Below, piece by piece: positions 50,570 to 63,500 of a DNA stretch of 64,000 nucleotides; position 1 is the stretch's first letter, and each line of letters starts with the position of its first letter. A program made the position numbers and the translations under genes. The DNA lies in contig NW_026089515.1 in NCBI RefSeq assembly GCF_933775445.1, positions 1-64,000 of the forward strand, in the 5' to 3' direction. The stretch is from Argentina anserina. Its lineage: Eukaryota > Streptophyta > Magnoliopsida > Rosales > Rosaceae. Under the pieces are notes generated by a model, which had not been told where the DNA came from, did no database searches, and saw nothing but the letters and a program-made list of their open reading frames with translations.

Positions 50570-53500
50570 TCGCATCGAAAGCCTTACAGAAACATACTCA
50601 AACGAGAATTGAAAAGATACTCAAAGTGCAATAGTAAACATACTCAAACGATAGAAAGATACTCAGTTTGAAAGAAACACACGCCCACACTGGAAACACT
50701 ATCAAATTCAAGAAAAACTCGCATCGAAAGCCGTTCAGAAAGATACTCAAACGAGGATTCAAAAGATACTCATATTGCAATAGTAAACATACTCAAATGA
50801 TAGAAAGATACTCAGTTTGAAAAAAACACACGCCCGCACTGGAAACACTCTCAAATTCAAGAAAAACTCGCATCGAAAGCCGTTCAGAAAGATACTCAAA
50901 CGAGGATTGAAAAGATACTCAAATTGCAATAGTAAACATACTCAAACGATAGAAAGATACTCAGTTTGAAAGAACCACACGCCCACACTGGAAACACTCT
51001 CAAATTCAAGAGAAACTCGCATCAGAAAGCCTTACAGAAACATACTCAAACGAGAATTGAAAAGATACTCAAATTGCAATAGTAAACATACTCAAACGAT
51101 AGAAAGATACTCAGTTTGAAAGAAACACACGCCCACACTGGAAACACTCTCAAATTCAAGAAAAACTCGCATCGAAAGCCGTTCAGAAAGATACTCAAAC
51201 GAGAATTGAAAAGATACTCAAATTGCAATAGTAAACATACTCAAACGATAGAAAGATACTCAGTTTGAAAGAAACACACGCCCACACTGGAAACACTCTC
51301 AAAATCAAGAAAAACTCGCATCGAAAGCCGTTCAGAAAGATACTCTAACGAGAATTGAAAAGATACTCAAATTGCAATAGTAAACATACTCAAACGATAG
51401 AAAGATACTCAGTTTGAAAGAAACACACGCCCACACTGGAAACACTCTCAAATTCAAGAAAAACTCGCATCAGAAATTCTTACAGAAACATACTCAAACG
51501 AGAATTGAAAAGATACTCAAAGTGCAATAGTAAACATACTCAAACGATAGAAAGATACTCAGTTTAAAAGAAACACACGCCCACACTGGAAACACTATCA
51601 AATTCAAGAAAAACTCGCATCGAAAGCCGTTCAGAAAGATACTCAAACGAGGATTCAAAAGATACTCATATTGCAATAGTAAACATACTCAAATGATAGA
51701 AAGATACTCAGTTTGAAAAAAACACACGCCCGCACTGGGAAACACTCTCAAATTCAAGAAAAACTCGCATCGAAAGCCGTTCAGAAAGATACTCAAACGA
51801 GGATTGAAAAGATACTCAAATTGCAATAGTAAACATACTCAAACGATAGAAAGATACTCAGTTTGAAAGAACCACACGCCCACACTGGAAACACTCTCAA
51901 ATTCAAGAGAAACTCGCATCAGAAAGCCTTACAGAAACATACTCAAACGAGAATTGAAAAGATACTCAAAGTGCAATAGTAAACATACTCAAACGATAGA
52001 AAGATACTCAGTTTGAGAGAAACACACGCCCACACTGGAAACACTCTCAAAATCAAGAAAAACTCGCATCGAAAGCCGTTCAGAAAGATACTCAAACGAG
52101 AATTGAAAAGATACTCAAATTGCAATAGTAAACATACTCAAACGATAGAAAGATACTCAGTTTGAAAGAAACACACGCCCACACTGGAAACACTCTCAAA
52201 TTCAAGAAAAACTCGCATCGAAAGCCTTACAGAAACATACTCAAACGAGAATTGAAAAGATACTCAAAGTGCAATAGTAAACATACTCAAACGATAGAAA
52301 GATACTCAGTTTGAAAGAAACACACGCCCACACTGGAAACACTATCAAATTCAAGAAAAACTCGCATCGAAAGCCGTTCAGAAAGATACTCAAACGAGGA
52401 TTCAAAAGATACTCATATTGCAATAGTAAACATACTCAAATGATAGAAAGATACTCAGTTTGAAAAAAACACACGCCCGCACTGGAAACACTCTCAAATT
52501 CAAGAAAAACTCGCATCGAAAGCCGTTCAGAAAGATACTCAAACGAGGATTGAAAAGATACTCAAATTGCAATAGTAAACATACTCAAACGATAGAAAGA
52601 TACTCAGTTTGAAAGAACCACACGCCCACACTGGAAACACTCTCAAATTCAAGAGAAACTCGCATCAGAAAGCCTTACAGAAACATACTCAAACGAGAAT
52701 TGAAAAGATACTCAAAGTGCAATAGTAAACATACTCAAACGATAGAAAGATACTCAGTTTGAAAGAAACACACGCCCACACTGGAAACACTCTCAAATTC
52801 AAGAAAAACTCGCATCGAAAGCCGTTCAGAAAGATACTCAAACGAGAATTGAAAAGATACTCAAATTGCAATAGTAAACATACTCAAACGATAAAAAGAT
52901 ACTCAGTTTGAAAGAAACACACGCCCACACTGGAAACACTCTCAAAATCAAGAAAAACTCGCATCGAAAGCCGTTCAGAAAGATACTCTAACGAGAATTG
53001 AAAAGATACTCAAATTGCAATTGTAAACATACTCAAACGATAGAAAGATACTCAGTTTGAAAGAAACACACGCCCACACTGGAAACACTCTCAAATTCAA
53101 GAAAAACTCGCATCAGAAATTCTTACAGAAACATACTCAAACGAGAATTGAAAAGATACTCAAAGTGCAATAGTAAACATACTCAAACGATAGAAAGATA
53201 CTCAGTTTAAAAGAAACACACGCCCACACTGGAAACACTATCAAATTCAAGAAAAACTCGCATCGAAAGCCGTTCAGAAAGATACTCAAACGAGGATTCA
53301 AAAGATACTCATATTGCAATAGTAAACATACTCAAATGATAGAAAGATACTCAGTTTGAAAAAAACACACGCCCGCACTGGAAACACTCTCAAATTCAAG
53401 AAAAACTCGCATCGAAAGCCGTTCAGAAAGATACTCAAACGAGGATTGAAAAGATACTCAAATTGCAATAGTAAACATACTCAAACGATAGAAAGATACT

Positions 53501-53850
53501 CAGTTTGAAAGAACCACACGCCCACACTGGAAACACTCTCAAATTCAAGAGAAACTCGCATCAGAAAGCCTTACAGAAACATACTCAAACGAGAATTGAA
53601 AAGATACTCAAAGTGCAATAGTAAACATACTCAAACGATAGAAAGATACTCAGTTTGAGAGAAACACACGCCCACACTGGAAACACTCTCAAAATCAAGA
53701 AAAACTCGCATCGAAAGCCGTTCAGAAAGATACTCAAACGAGAATTGAAAAGATACTCAAATTGCAATAGTAAACATACTCAAACGATAGAAAGATACTC
53801 AGTTTGAAAGAAACACACGCCCACACTGGAAACACTCTCAAATTCAAGAG
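50570..53850. repeat. Tandem pair of 11-monomer units, 1,642-1,643 bp period
   Basis: About 50,570-52,212 is repeated at 52,213-53,850. Both copies open with an unusual hybrid tail, CATCGAAAGCCTTACAG, joining the front of the class A tail to the end of the 150 bp tail. Shared order: CACTATCAAATTC, CATATTGC with CAAATGATAG, the D-E-B trio, then CTCTAACG, CAGAAATTCTTACAG, TTTAAAAGAAAC and a second CACTATCAAATTC unit. Copies differ by AAATTGC against AAAGTGC (~51,068 and 52,711), CAATAG against CAATTG (~51,376 and 53,019), an extra G in CACTGGGAAAC at ~51,735, and GATAAAAAGATAC at ~52,891. Confidence 0.82.
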
Positions 53851-54149
53851 AAATTCGCATCGAAAGCCGTTCAGAAAGATACTCAAACGAGAATTGAAAA
53901 GATACTCAAATTGCAATAGTAAACATACTCAAACGATAGAAAGATACTCAGTTTGAAAGAAACACACGCCCACACTGGAAACACTCTCAATTTCAAGAAA
54001 AACTCGCATCGAAAGCCGTTCAGAAAGATACTCAAACGAGAATTGAAAAGATACTCAAATTGCAATAGTAAACATACTCAAACGATAGAAAGATACTCAG
54101 TTTGAAAGAAACACACGCCCACACTGGAAACACTCTCAAATTCAAGAGA

Positions 54150-56380
54150 AATTCGCATCGAAAGCCGTTCAGAAAGATACTCTAACGAGAATTGAAAAGA
54201 TACTCAAATTGCAATTGTAAACATACTCAAACGATAGAAAGATACTCAGTTTGAAAGAAACACACGCCCACACTGGAAACACTCTCAAATTCAAGAGAAA
54301 CTCGCATCAGAAAGCCTTACAGAAACATACTGAAACGAGAATTGAAAAGATACTTAAAGTGCAATAGTAAACATACTCAAACGATAGAAAGATACTCAGT
54401 TTGAAAGAAACACACGCCCACACTGGAAACACTCTCAAAATCAAGAAAAACTCGCATCGAAAGCCGTTCAGAAAGATACTCAAACGAGAATTGAAAAGAT
54501 ACTCAAATTGCAATAGTAAACATACTCAAACGATAGAAAGATACTCAGTTTGAAAGAAACACACGCCCACACTGGAAACACTATCAAATTCAAGAAAAAC
54601 TCGCATCGAAAGCCGTTCAGAAAGATACTCAAACGAGGATTCAAAAGATACTCATATTGCAATAGTAAACATACTCAAATGATAGAAAGATACTCAGTTT
54701 GAAAAAAACACACGCCCGCACTGGAAACACTCTCAAATTCAAGAAAAACTCGCATCGAAAGCCGTTCAGAAAGATACTCAAACGAGGATTGAAAAGATAC
54801 TCAAATTGCAATAGTAAACATACTCAAACGATAGAAAGATACTCAGTTTGAAAGAACCACACGCCCACACTGGAAACACTCTCAAATTCAAGAGAAACTC
54901 GCATCAGAAAGCCTTACAGAAACATACTCAAACGAGAATTGAAAAGATACTCAAAGTGCAATAGTAAACATACTCAAACGATAGAAAGATACTCAGTTTG
55001 AAAGAAACACACGCCCACACTGGAAACACTCTCAAATTCAAGAAAAACTCGCATCGAAAGCCGTTCAGAAAGATACTCAAACGAGAATTGAAAAGATACT
55101 CAAATTGCAATAGTAAACATACTCAAACGATAAAAAGATACTCAGTTTGAAAGAAACACACGCCCACACTGGAAACACTCTCAAAATCAAGAAAAACTCG
55201 CATCGAAAGCCGTTCAGAAAGATACTCTAACGAGAATTGAAAAGATACTCAAATTGCAATTGTAAACATACTCAAACGATAGAAAGATACTCAGTTTGAA
55301 AGAAACACACGCCCACACTGGAAACACTCTCAAATTCAAGAGAAACTCGCATCAGAAAGCCTTACAGAAACATACTGAAACGAGAATTGAAAAGATACTT
55401 AAAGTGCAATAGTAAACATACTCAAACGATAGAAAGATACTCAGTTTGAAAGAAACACACGCCCACACTGGAAACACTCTCAAAATCAAGAAAAACTCGC
55501 ATCGAAAGCCGTTCAGAAAGATACTCAAACGAGAATTGAAAAGATACTCAAATTGCAATAGTAAACATACTCAAACGATAGAAAGATACTCAGTTTGAAA
55601 GAAACACACGCCCACACTGGAAACACTATCAAATTCAAGAAAAACTCGCATCGAAAGCCGTTCAGAAAGATACTCAAACGAGGATTCAAAAGATACTCAT
55701 ATTGCAATAGTAAACATACTCAAATGATAGAAAGATACTCAGTTTGAAAAAAACACACGCCCGCACTGGAAACACTCTCAAATTCAAGAAAAACTCGCAT
55801 CGAAAGCCGTTCAGAAAGATACTCAAACGAGGATTGAAAAGATACTCAAATTGCAATAGTAAACATACTCAAACGATAGAAAGATACTCAGTTTGAAAGA
55901 ACCACACGCCCACACTGGAAACACTCTCAAATTCAAGAGAAACTCGCATCAGAAAGCCTTACAGAAACATACTCAAACGAGAATTGAAAAGATACTCAAA
56001 GTGCAATAGTAAACATACTCAAACGATAGAAAGATACTCAGTTTGAAAGAAACACACGCCCACACTGGAAACACTCTCAAATTCAAGAAAAACTCGCATC
56101 GAAAGCCGTTCAGAAAGATACTCAAACGAGAATTGAAAAGATACTCAAATTGCAATAGTAAACATACTCAAACGATAAAAAGATACTCAGTTTGAAAGAA
56201 ACACACGCCCACACTGGAAACACTCTCAAAATCAAGAAAAACTCGCATCGAAAGCCGTTCAGAAAGATACTCTAACGAGAATTGAAAAGATACTCAAATT
56301 GCAATTGTAAACATACTCAAACGATAGAAAGATACTCAGTTTGAAAGAAACACACGCCCACACTGGAAACACTCTCAAAT
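54150..56380. repeat. 7-monomer higher-order repeat, 1,045 bp period, ~2.1 copies
   Basis: About 54,150-55,194 matches 55,195-56,239 and the start of a third copy to about 56,380. Shared marks are CATACTGAAACG plus GATACTTAAAGTGC (~54,326 and 55,371), CACTATCAAATTC (~54,579 and 55,624), CAAATGATAGAAAG (~54,676 and 55,721), GAACCACACG (~54,853 and 55,898) and GATAAAAAGATAC (~55,129 and 56,174). The third copy switches to CAGAAATTCTTACAG, an element of the 11-mer, near 56,397. Confidence 0.8.
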
Positions 56381-58506
56381 TCAAGAAAAACTCGCATCAG
56401 AAATTCTTACAGAAACATACTCAAACGAGAATTGAAAAGATACTCAAAGTGCAATAGTAAACATACTCAAACGATAGAAAGATACTCAGTTTAAAAGAAA
56501 CACACGCCCACACTGGAAACACTATCAAATTCAAGAAAAACTCGCATCGAAAGCCGTTCAGAAAGATACTCAAACGAGGATTCAAAAGATACTCATATTG
56601 CAATAGTAAACATACTCAAATGATAGAAAGATACTCAGTTTGAAAAAAACACACGCCCGCACTGGAAACACTCTCAAATTCAAGAAAAACTCGCATCGAA
56701 AGCCGTTCAGAAAGATACTCAAACGAGAATTGAAAAGATACTCAAATTGCAATAGTAAACATACTCAAACGATAGAAAGATACTCAGTTTGAAAGAAACA
56801 CACGCCCACACTGGAAACACTCTCAATTTCAAGAAAAACTCGCATCGAAAGCCGTTCAGAAAGATACTCAAACGAGAATTGAAAAGATACTCAAATTGCA
56901 ATAGTAAACATACTCAAACGATAGAAAGATACTCAGTTTGAAAGAAACACACGCCCACACTGGAAACACTCTCAAATTCAAGAGAAATTCGCATCGAAAG
57001 CCGTTCAGAAAGATACTCTAACGAGAATTGAAAAGATACTCAAATTGCAATTGTAAACATACTCAAACGATAGAAAGATACTCAGTTTGAAAGAAACACA
57101 CGCCCACACTGGAAACACTCTCAAATTCAAGAGAAACTCGCATCAGAAAGCCTTACAGAAACATACTGAAACGAGAATTGAAAAGATACTTAAAGTGCAA
57201 TAGTAAACATACTCAAACGATAGAAAGATACTCAGTTTGAAAGAAACACACGCCCACACTGGAAACACTCTCAAAATCAAGAAAAACTCGCATCGAAAGC
57301 CGTTCAGAAAGATACTCAAACGAGAATTGAAAAGATACTCAAATTGCAATAGTAAACATACTCAAACGATAGAAAGATACTCAGTTTGAAAGAAACACAC
57401 GCCCACACTGGAAACACTATCAAATTCAAGAAAAACTCGCATCGAAAGCCGTTCAGAAAGATACTCAAACGAGGATTCAAAAGATACTCATATTGCAATA
57501 GTAAACATACTCAAATGATAGAAAGATACTCAGTTTGAAAAAAACACACGCCCGCACTGGAAACACTCTCAAATTCAAGAAAAACTCGCATCGAAAGCCG
57601 TTCAGAAAGATACTCAAACGAGGATTGAAAAGATACTCAAATTGCAATAGTAAACATACTCAAACGATAGAAAGATACTCAGTTTGAAAGAACCACACGC
57701 CCACACTGGAAACACTCTCAAATTCAAGAGAAACTCGCATCAGAAAGCCTTACAGAAACATACTCAAACGAGAATTGAAAAGATACTCAAAGTGCAATAG
57801 TAAACATACTCAAACGATAGAAAGATACTCAGTTTGAAAGAAACACACGCCCACACTGGAAACACTCTCAAATTCAAGAAAAACTCGCATCGAAAGCCGT
57901 TCAGAAAGATACTCAAACGAGAATTGAAAAGATACTCAAATTGCAATAGTAAACATACTCAAACGATAAAAAGATACTCAGTTTGAAAGAAACACACGCC
58001 CACACTGGAAACACTCTCAAAATCAAGAAAAACTCGCATCGAAAGCCGTTCAGAAAGATACTCTAACGAGAATTGAAAAGATACTCAAATTGCAATTGTA
58101 AACATACTCAAACGATAGAAAGATACTCAGTTTGAAAGAAACACACGCCCACACTGGAAACACTCTCAAATTCAAGAAAAACTCGCATCAGAAATTCTTA
58201 CAGAAACATACTCAAACGAGAATTGAAAAGATACTCAAAGTGCAATAGTAAACATACTCAAACGATAGAAAGATACTCAGTTTAAAAGAAACACACGCCC
58301 ACACTGGAAACACTATCAAATTCAAGAAAAACTCGCATCGAAAGCCGTTCAGAAAGATACTCAAACGAGGATTCAAAAGATACTCATATTGCAATAGTAA
58401 ACATACTCAAATGATAGAAAGATACTCAGTTTGAAAAAAACACACGCCCGCACTGGAAACACTCTCAAATTCAAGAAAAACTCGCATCGAAAGCCGTTCA
58501 GAAAGA
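55195..58506. repeat. 12-monomer-spaced duplicate, 1,791 bp offset
   Basis: About 55,195-56,715 recurs at 56,986-58,506 at an offset of 1,791 bp (12 monomers). Positions 55,371/57,162 (CATACTGAAACG), 55,721/57,512 (CAAATGATAG), 55,898/57,689 (GAACCACACG), 56,174/57,965 (GATAAAAAGATAC) and 56,397/58,188 (CAGAAATTCTTACAG) all agree. The join at 56,715-56,986 holds CTCAATTTC and AAGAGAAATTCGC units that also occur at 53,985-54,150. The 12-mer therefore looks like the 7-mer plus a five-monomer piece. Confidence 0.78.
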
Positions 58507-58547
58507 TACTCAAACGAGGATTGAAAAGATACTCAAATTGCAATAGT

Positions 58548-60555
58548 AAACATACTCAAACGATAGAAAGATACTCAGTTTGAAAGAACCACACGCCCAC
58601 ACTGGAAACACTCTCAAATTCAAGAGAAACTCGCATCAGAAAGCCTTACAGAAACATACTCAAACGAGAATTGAAAAGATACTCAAAGTGCAATAGTAAA
58701 CATACTCAAACGATAGAAAGATACTCAGTTTGAGAGAAACACACGCCCACACTGGAAACACTCTCAAAATCAAGAAAAACTCGCATCGAAAGCCGTTCAG
58801 AAAGATACTCAAACGAGAATTGAAAAGATACTCAAATTGCAATAGTAAACATACTCAAACGATAGAAAGATACTCAGTTTGAAAGAAACACACGCCCACA
58901 CTGGAAACACTCTCAAATTCAATAGAAATTCGCATCGAAAGCCGTTCAGAAAGATACTCAAACGAGAATTGAAAAGATACTCAAATTGCAATAGTAAACA
59001 TACTCAAACGATAGAAAGATACTCAGTTTGAAAGAAACACACGCCCACACTGGAAACACTCTCAATTTCAAGAAAAACTCGCATCGAAAGCCGTTCAGAA
59101 AGATACTCAAACGAGAATTGAAAAGATACTCAAATTGCAATAGTAAACATACTCAAACGATAGAAAGATACTCAGTTTGAAAGAAACACACGCCCACACT
59201 GGAAACACTATCAAATTCAAGAAAAACTCGCATCGAAAGCCGTTCAGAAAGATACTCAAACGAGAATTGAAAAGATACTCAAATTGCAATAGGAAACATA
59301 CTCAAACGATAGAAAGATACTCAGTTTGAAAGAACCACACGCCCACACTGGAAACACTCTCAAATTCAAGAGAAACTCGCATCAGAAAGCCTTACAGAAA
59401 CATACTCAAACGAGAATTGAAAAGATACTCAAAGTGCAATAGTAAACATACTCAAACGATAGAAAGATACTCAGTTTGAGAGAAACACACGCCCACACTG
59501 GAAACACTCTCAAAATCAAGAAAAACTCGCATCGAAAGCCGTTCAGAAAGATACTCAAACGAGAATTGAAAAGATACTCAAATTGCAATAGTAAACATAC
59601 TCAAACGATAGAAAGATACTCAGTTTGAAAGAAACACACGCCCACACTGGAAACACTCTCAAATTCAATAGAAATTCGCATCGAAAGCCGTTCAGAAAGA
59701 TACTCAAACGAGAATTGAAAAGATACTCAAATTGCAATAGTAAACATACTCAAACGATAGAAAGATACTCAGTTTGAAAGAAACACACGCCCACACTGGA
59801 AACACTCTCAATTTCAAGAAAAACTCGCATCGAAAGCCGTTCAGAAAGATACTCAAACGAGAATTGAAAAGATACTCAAATTGCAATAGTAAACATACTC
59901 AAACGATAGAAAGATACTCAGTTTGAAAGAAACACACGCCCACACTGGAAACACTATCAAATTCAAGAAAAACTCGCATCGAAAGCCGTTCAGAAAGATA
60001 CTCAAACGAGAATTGAAAAGATACTCAAATTGCAATAGGAAACATACTCAAACGATAGAAAGATACTCAGTTTGAAAGAACCACACGCCCACACTGGAAA
60101 CACTCTCAAATTCAAGAGAAACTCGCATCAGAAAGCCTTACAGAAACATACTCAAACGAGAATTGAAAAGATACTCAAAGTGCAATAGTAAACATACTCA
60201 AACGATAGAAAGATACTCAGTTTGAGAGAAACACACGCCCACACTGGAAACACTCTCAAAATCAAGAAAAACTCGCATCGAAAGCCGTTCAGAAAGATAC
60301 TCAAACGAGAATTGAAAAGATACTCAAATTGCAATAGTAAACATACTCAAACGATAGAAAGATACTCAGTTTGAAAGAAACACACGCCCACACTGGAAAC
60401 ACTCTCAAATTCAAGAGAAATTCGCATCGAAAGCCGTTCAGAAAGATACTCAAACGAGAATTGAAAAGATACTCAAATTGCAATAGTAAACATACTCAAA
60501 CGATAGAAAGATACTCAGTTTGAAAGAAACACACGCCCACACTGGAAACACTCTC
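58548..60555. repeat. 5-monomer higher-order repeat, 746 bp period, ~2.7 copies
   Basis: Units begin near 58,548, 59,294 and 60,040. Each has GAACCACACG (58,587, 59,333, 60,079), TTTGAGAGAAAC, CTCAAAATC, then a CGCATCGAAAG unit after AATAGAAATTCGC (58,921, 59,667; the third has AAGAGAAATTCGC), then CTCAATTTC (~59,062, 59,808) and CACTATCAAATTC with CAATAGGAAAC (59,288, 60,034). Copies look almost identical. The third breaks off near 60,555, where CTCAATTTC is replaced by CTCAAATTC. This is among the cleanest short-period repeats in the window and probably one of the youngest. Confidence 0.85.
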
Positions 60556-63500
60556 AAATTCAAGAAAAACTCGCATCGAAAGCCGTTCAGAAAGATACTC
60601 AAACGAGGATTCAAAAGATACTCATATTGCAATAGTAAACATACTCAAACGATAGAAAGATACTCAGTTTGAAAAAAACACACGCCCGCACTGGAAACAC
60701 TCTCAAATTCAAGAAAAACTCGCATCGAAAGCCGTTCAGAAAGATACTGAAACGAGAATTGAAAAGATACTCAAATTGCAATAGTAAACATACTCAAACG
60801 ATAGAAAGATACTCAGTTTGAAAGAAACACACGCCCACACTGGAAACACTCTCATATTCAAGAAAAACTCGCATCGAAAGCCGTTCAGAAAGATACTCAA
60901 ACGAGGATTCAAAAGATACTCATATTGCAATAGTAAACATACTCAAACGATAGAAAGATACTCAGTTTGAAAAAAACACACGCCCGCACTGGAAACACTC
61001 TCAAATTCAAGAAAAACTCGCATCGAAAGCCGTTCAGAAAGATACTCAAACGAGGATTGAAAAGATACTCAAATTGCAATAGTAAACATACTCAAACGAT
61101 AGAAAGATACTCAGTTTGAAAGAAACACACGCCCACACTGGAAACACTCTCAAATTCAAGAGAAACTCGCATCAGAAAGCCTTACAGAAACATACTGAAA
61201 CGAGAATTGAAAAGATACTCAAAGTGCAATAGTAAACATACTCAAACGATAGAAAGATACTCAGTTTGAAAGAAACACACGCCCACACTGGAAACACTCT
61301 CAAAATCAAGAAAAACTCGCATCGAAAGCCGTTCAGAAAGATACTCAAACGAGAATTGAAAAGATACTCAAATTGCAATAGTAAACATACTCAAACGATA
61401 GAAAGATACTCAGTTTGAAAGAAACACACGCCCACACTGGAAACACTCTCAAATTCAAGAAAAACTCGCATCGAAAGCCGTTCAGAAAGATACTCAAACG
61501 AGAATTGAAAAGATACTCAAATTGCAATAGTAAACATACTCAAACGATAGAAAGATACTCAGTTTGAAAGAAACACACGCCCACACTGGAAACACTCTCA
61601 AATTCAAGAAAAACTCGCATCGAAAGCCGTTCAGAAAGATACTCAAACGAGGATTCAAAAGATACTCATATTGCAATAGTAAACATACTCAAACGATAGA
61701 AAGATACTCAATTTGAAAGAAACACACGCCCACACTGGAAACACTCTCAAATTCAAGAAAAACTCGCATCGAAAGCCGTTCAGAAAGATACTCAAACGAG
61801 GATTCAAAAGATACTCATATTGCAATAGTAAACATACTCAAACGATAGAAAGATACTCAGTTTGAAAAAAACACACGCCCGCACTGGAAACACTCTCAAA
61901 TTCAAGAAAAACTCGCATCGAAAGCCGTTCAGAAAGATACTCAAACGAGGATTGAAAAGATACTCAAATTGCAATAGTAAACATACTCAAACGATAGAAA
62001 GATACTCAGTTTGAAAGAACCACACGCCCACACTGGAAACACTCTCAAATTCAAGAGAAACTCGCATCAGAAAGCCTTACAGAAACATACTCAAACGAGA
62101 ATTGAAAAGATACTCAAAGTGCAATAGTAAACATACTCAAACGATAGAAAGATACTCAGTTTGAAAGAAACACACGCCCACACTGGAAACACTCTCAAAA
62201 TCAAGAAAAATTCGCATCGAAAGCCGTTCAGAAAGATACTCAAACGAGAATTGAAAAGATACTCAAATTGCAATAGTAAACATACTCAAACGATAGAAAG
62301 ATACTCAGTTTGAAAGAAACACACGCCCACACTGGAAACACTCTCAAATTCAAGAAAAACTCGCATCGAAAGCCGTTCAGAAAGATACTCAAACGAGAAT
62401 TGAAAAGATACTCAAATTGCAATAGTAAACATACTCAAACGATAGAAAGATACTCAGTTTGAAAGAAACACACGCCCACACTGGAAACACTCTCAAATTC
62501 AAGAAAAACTCGCATCGAAAGCCGTTCAGAAAGATACTCAAACGAGGATTCAAAAGATACTCATATTGCAATAGTAAACATACTCAAACGATAGAAAGAT
62601 ACTCAGTTTGAAAAAAACACACGCCCGCACTGGAAACACTCTCAAATTCAAGAAAAACTCGCATCGAAAGCCGTTCAGAAAGATACTCAAACGAGGATTG
62701 AAAAGATACTCAAATTGCAATAGTAAACATACTCAAACGATAGAAAGATACTCAGTTTGAAAGAACCACACGCCCACACTGGAAACACTCTCAAATTCAA
62801 GAGAAACTCGCATCAGAAAGCCTTACAGAAACATACTCAAACGAGAATTGAAAAGATACTCAAAGTGCAATAGTAAACATACTCAAACGATAGAAAGATA
62901 CTCAGTTGAAAGAAACACACGCCCACACTGGAAACACTCTCAAATTCAAGAAAAACTCGCATCGAAAGCCGTTCAGAAAGATACTCAAACGAGAATTGAA
63001 AAGATACTCAAATTGCAATAGTAAACATACTCAAACGATAGAAAGATACTCAGTTTGAAAGAAACACACGCCCACACTGGAAACACTCTCAAATTCAAGA
63101 AAAACTCGCATCGAAAGCCGTTCAGAAAGATACTCAAACGAGAATTGAAAAGATACTCAAATTGCAATTGTAAACATACTCAAACGATAGAAAGATACTC
63201 AGTTTGAAAGAAACACACGCCCACACTGGAAACACTCTCAAATTCAAGAAAAACTCGCATCGAAAGCCGTTCAGAAAGATACTCAAACGAGAATTGAAAA
63301 GATACTCAAATTGCAATAGTAAACATACTCAAACGATAGAAAGATACTCAGTTTGAAAGAAACACACGCCCACACTAGAAACACTCTCAAATTCAAGAAA
63401 AACTCGCATCGAAAGCCGTTCAGAAAGATACTCAAACGAGGATTCAAAAGATACTCATATTGCAATAGTAAACATACTCAAACGATAGAAAGATACTCAG

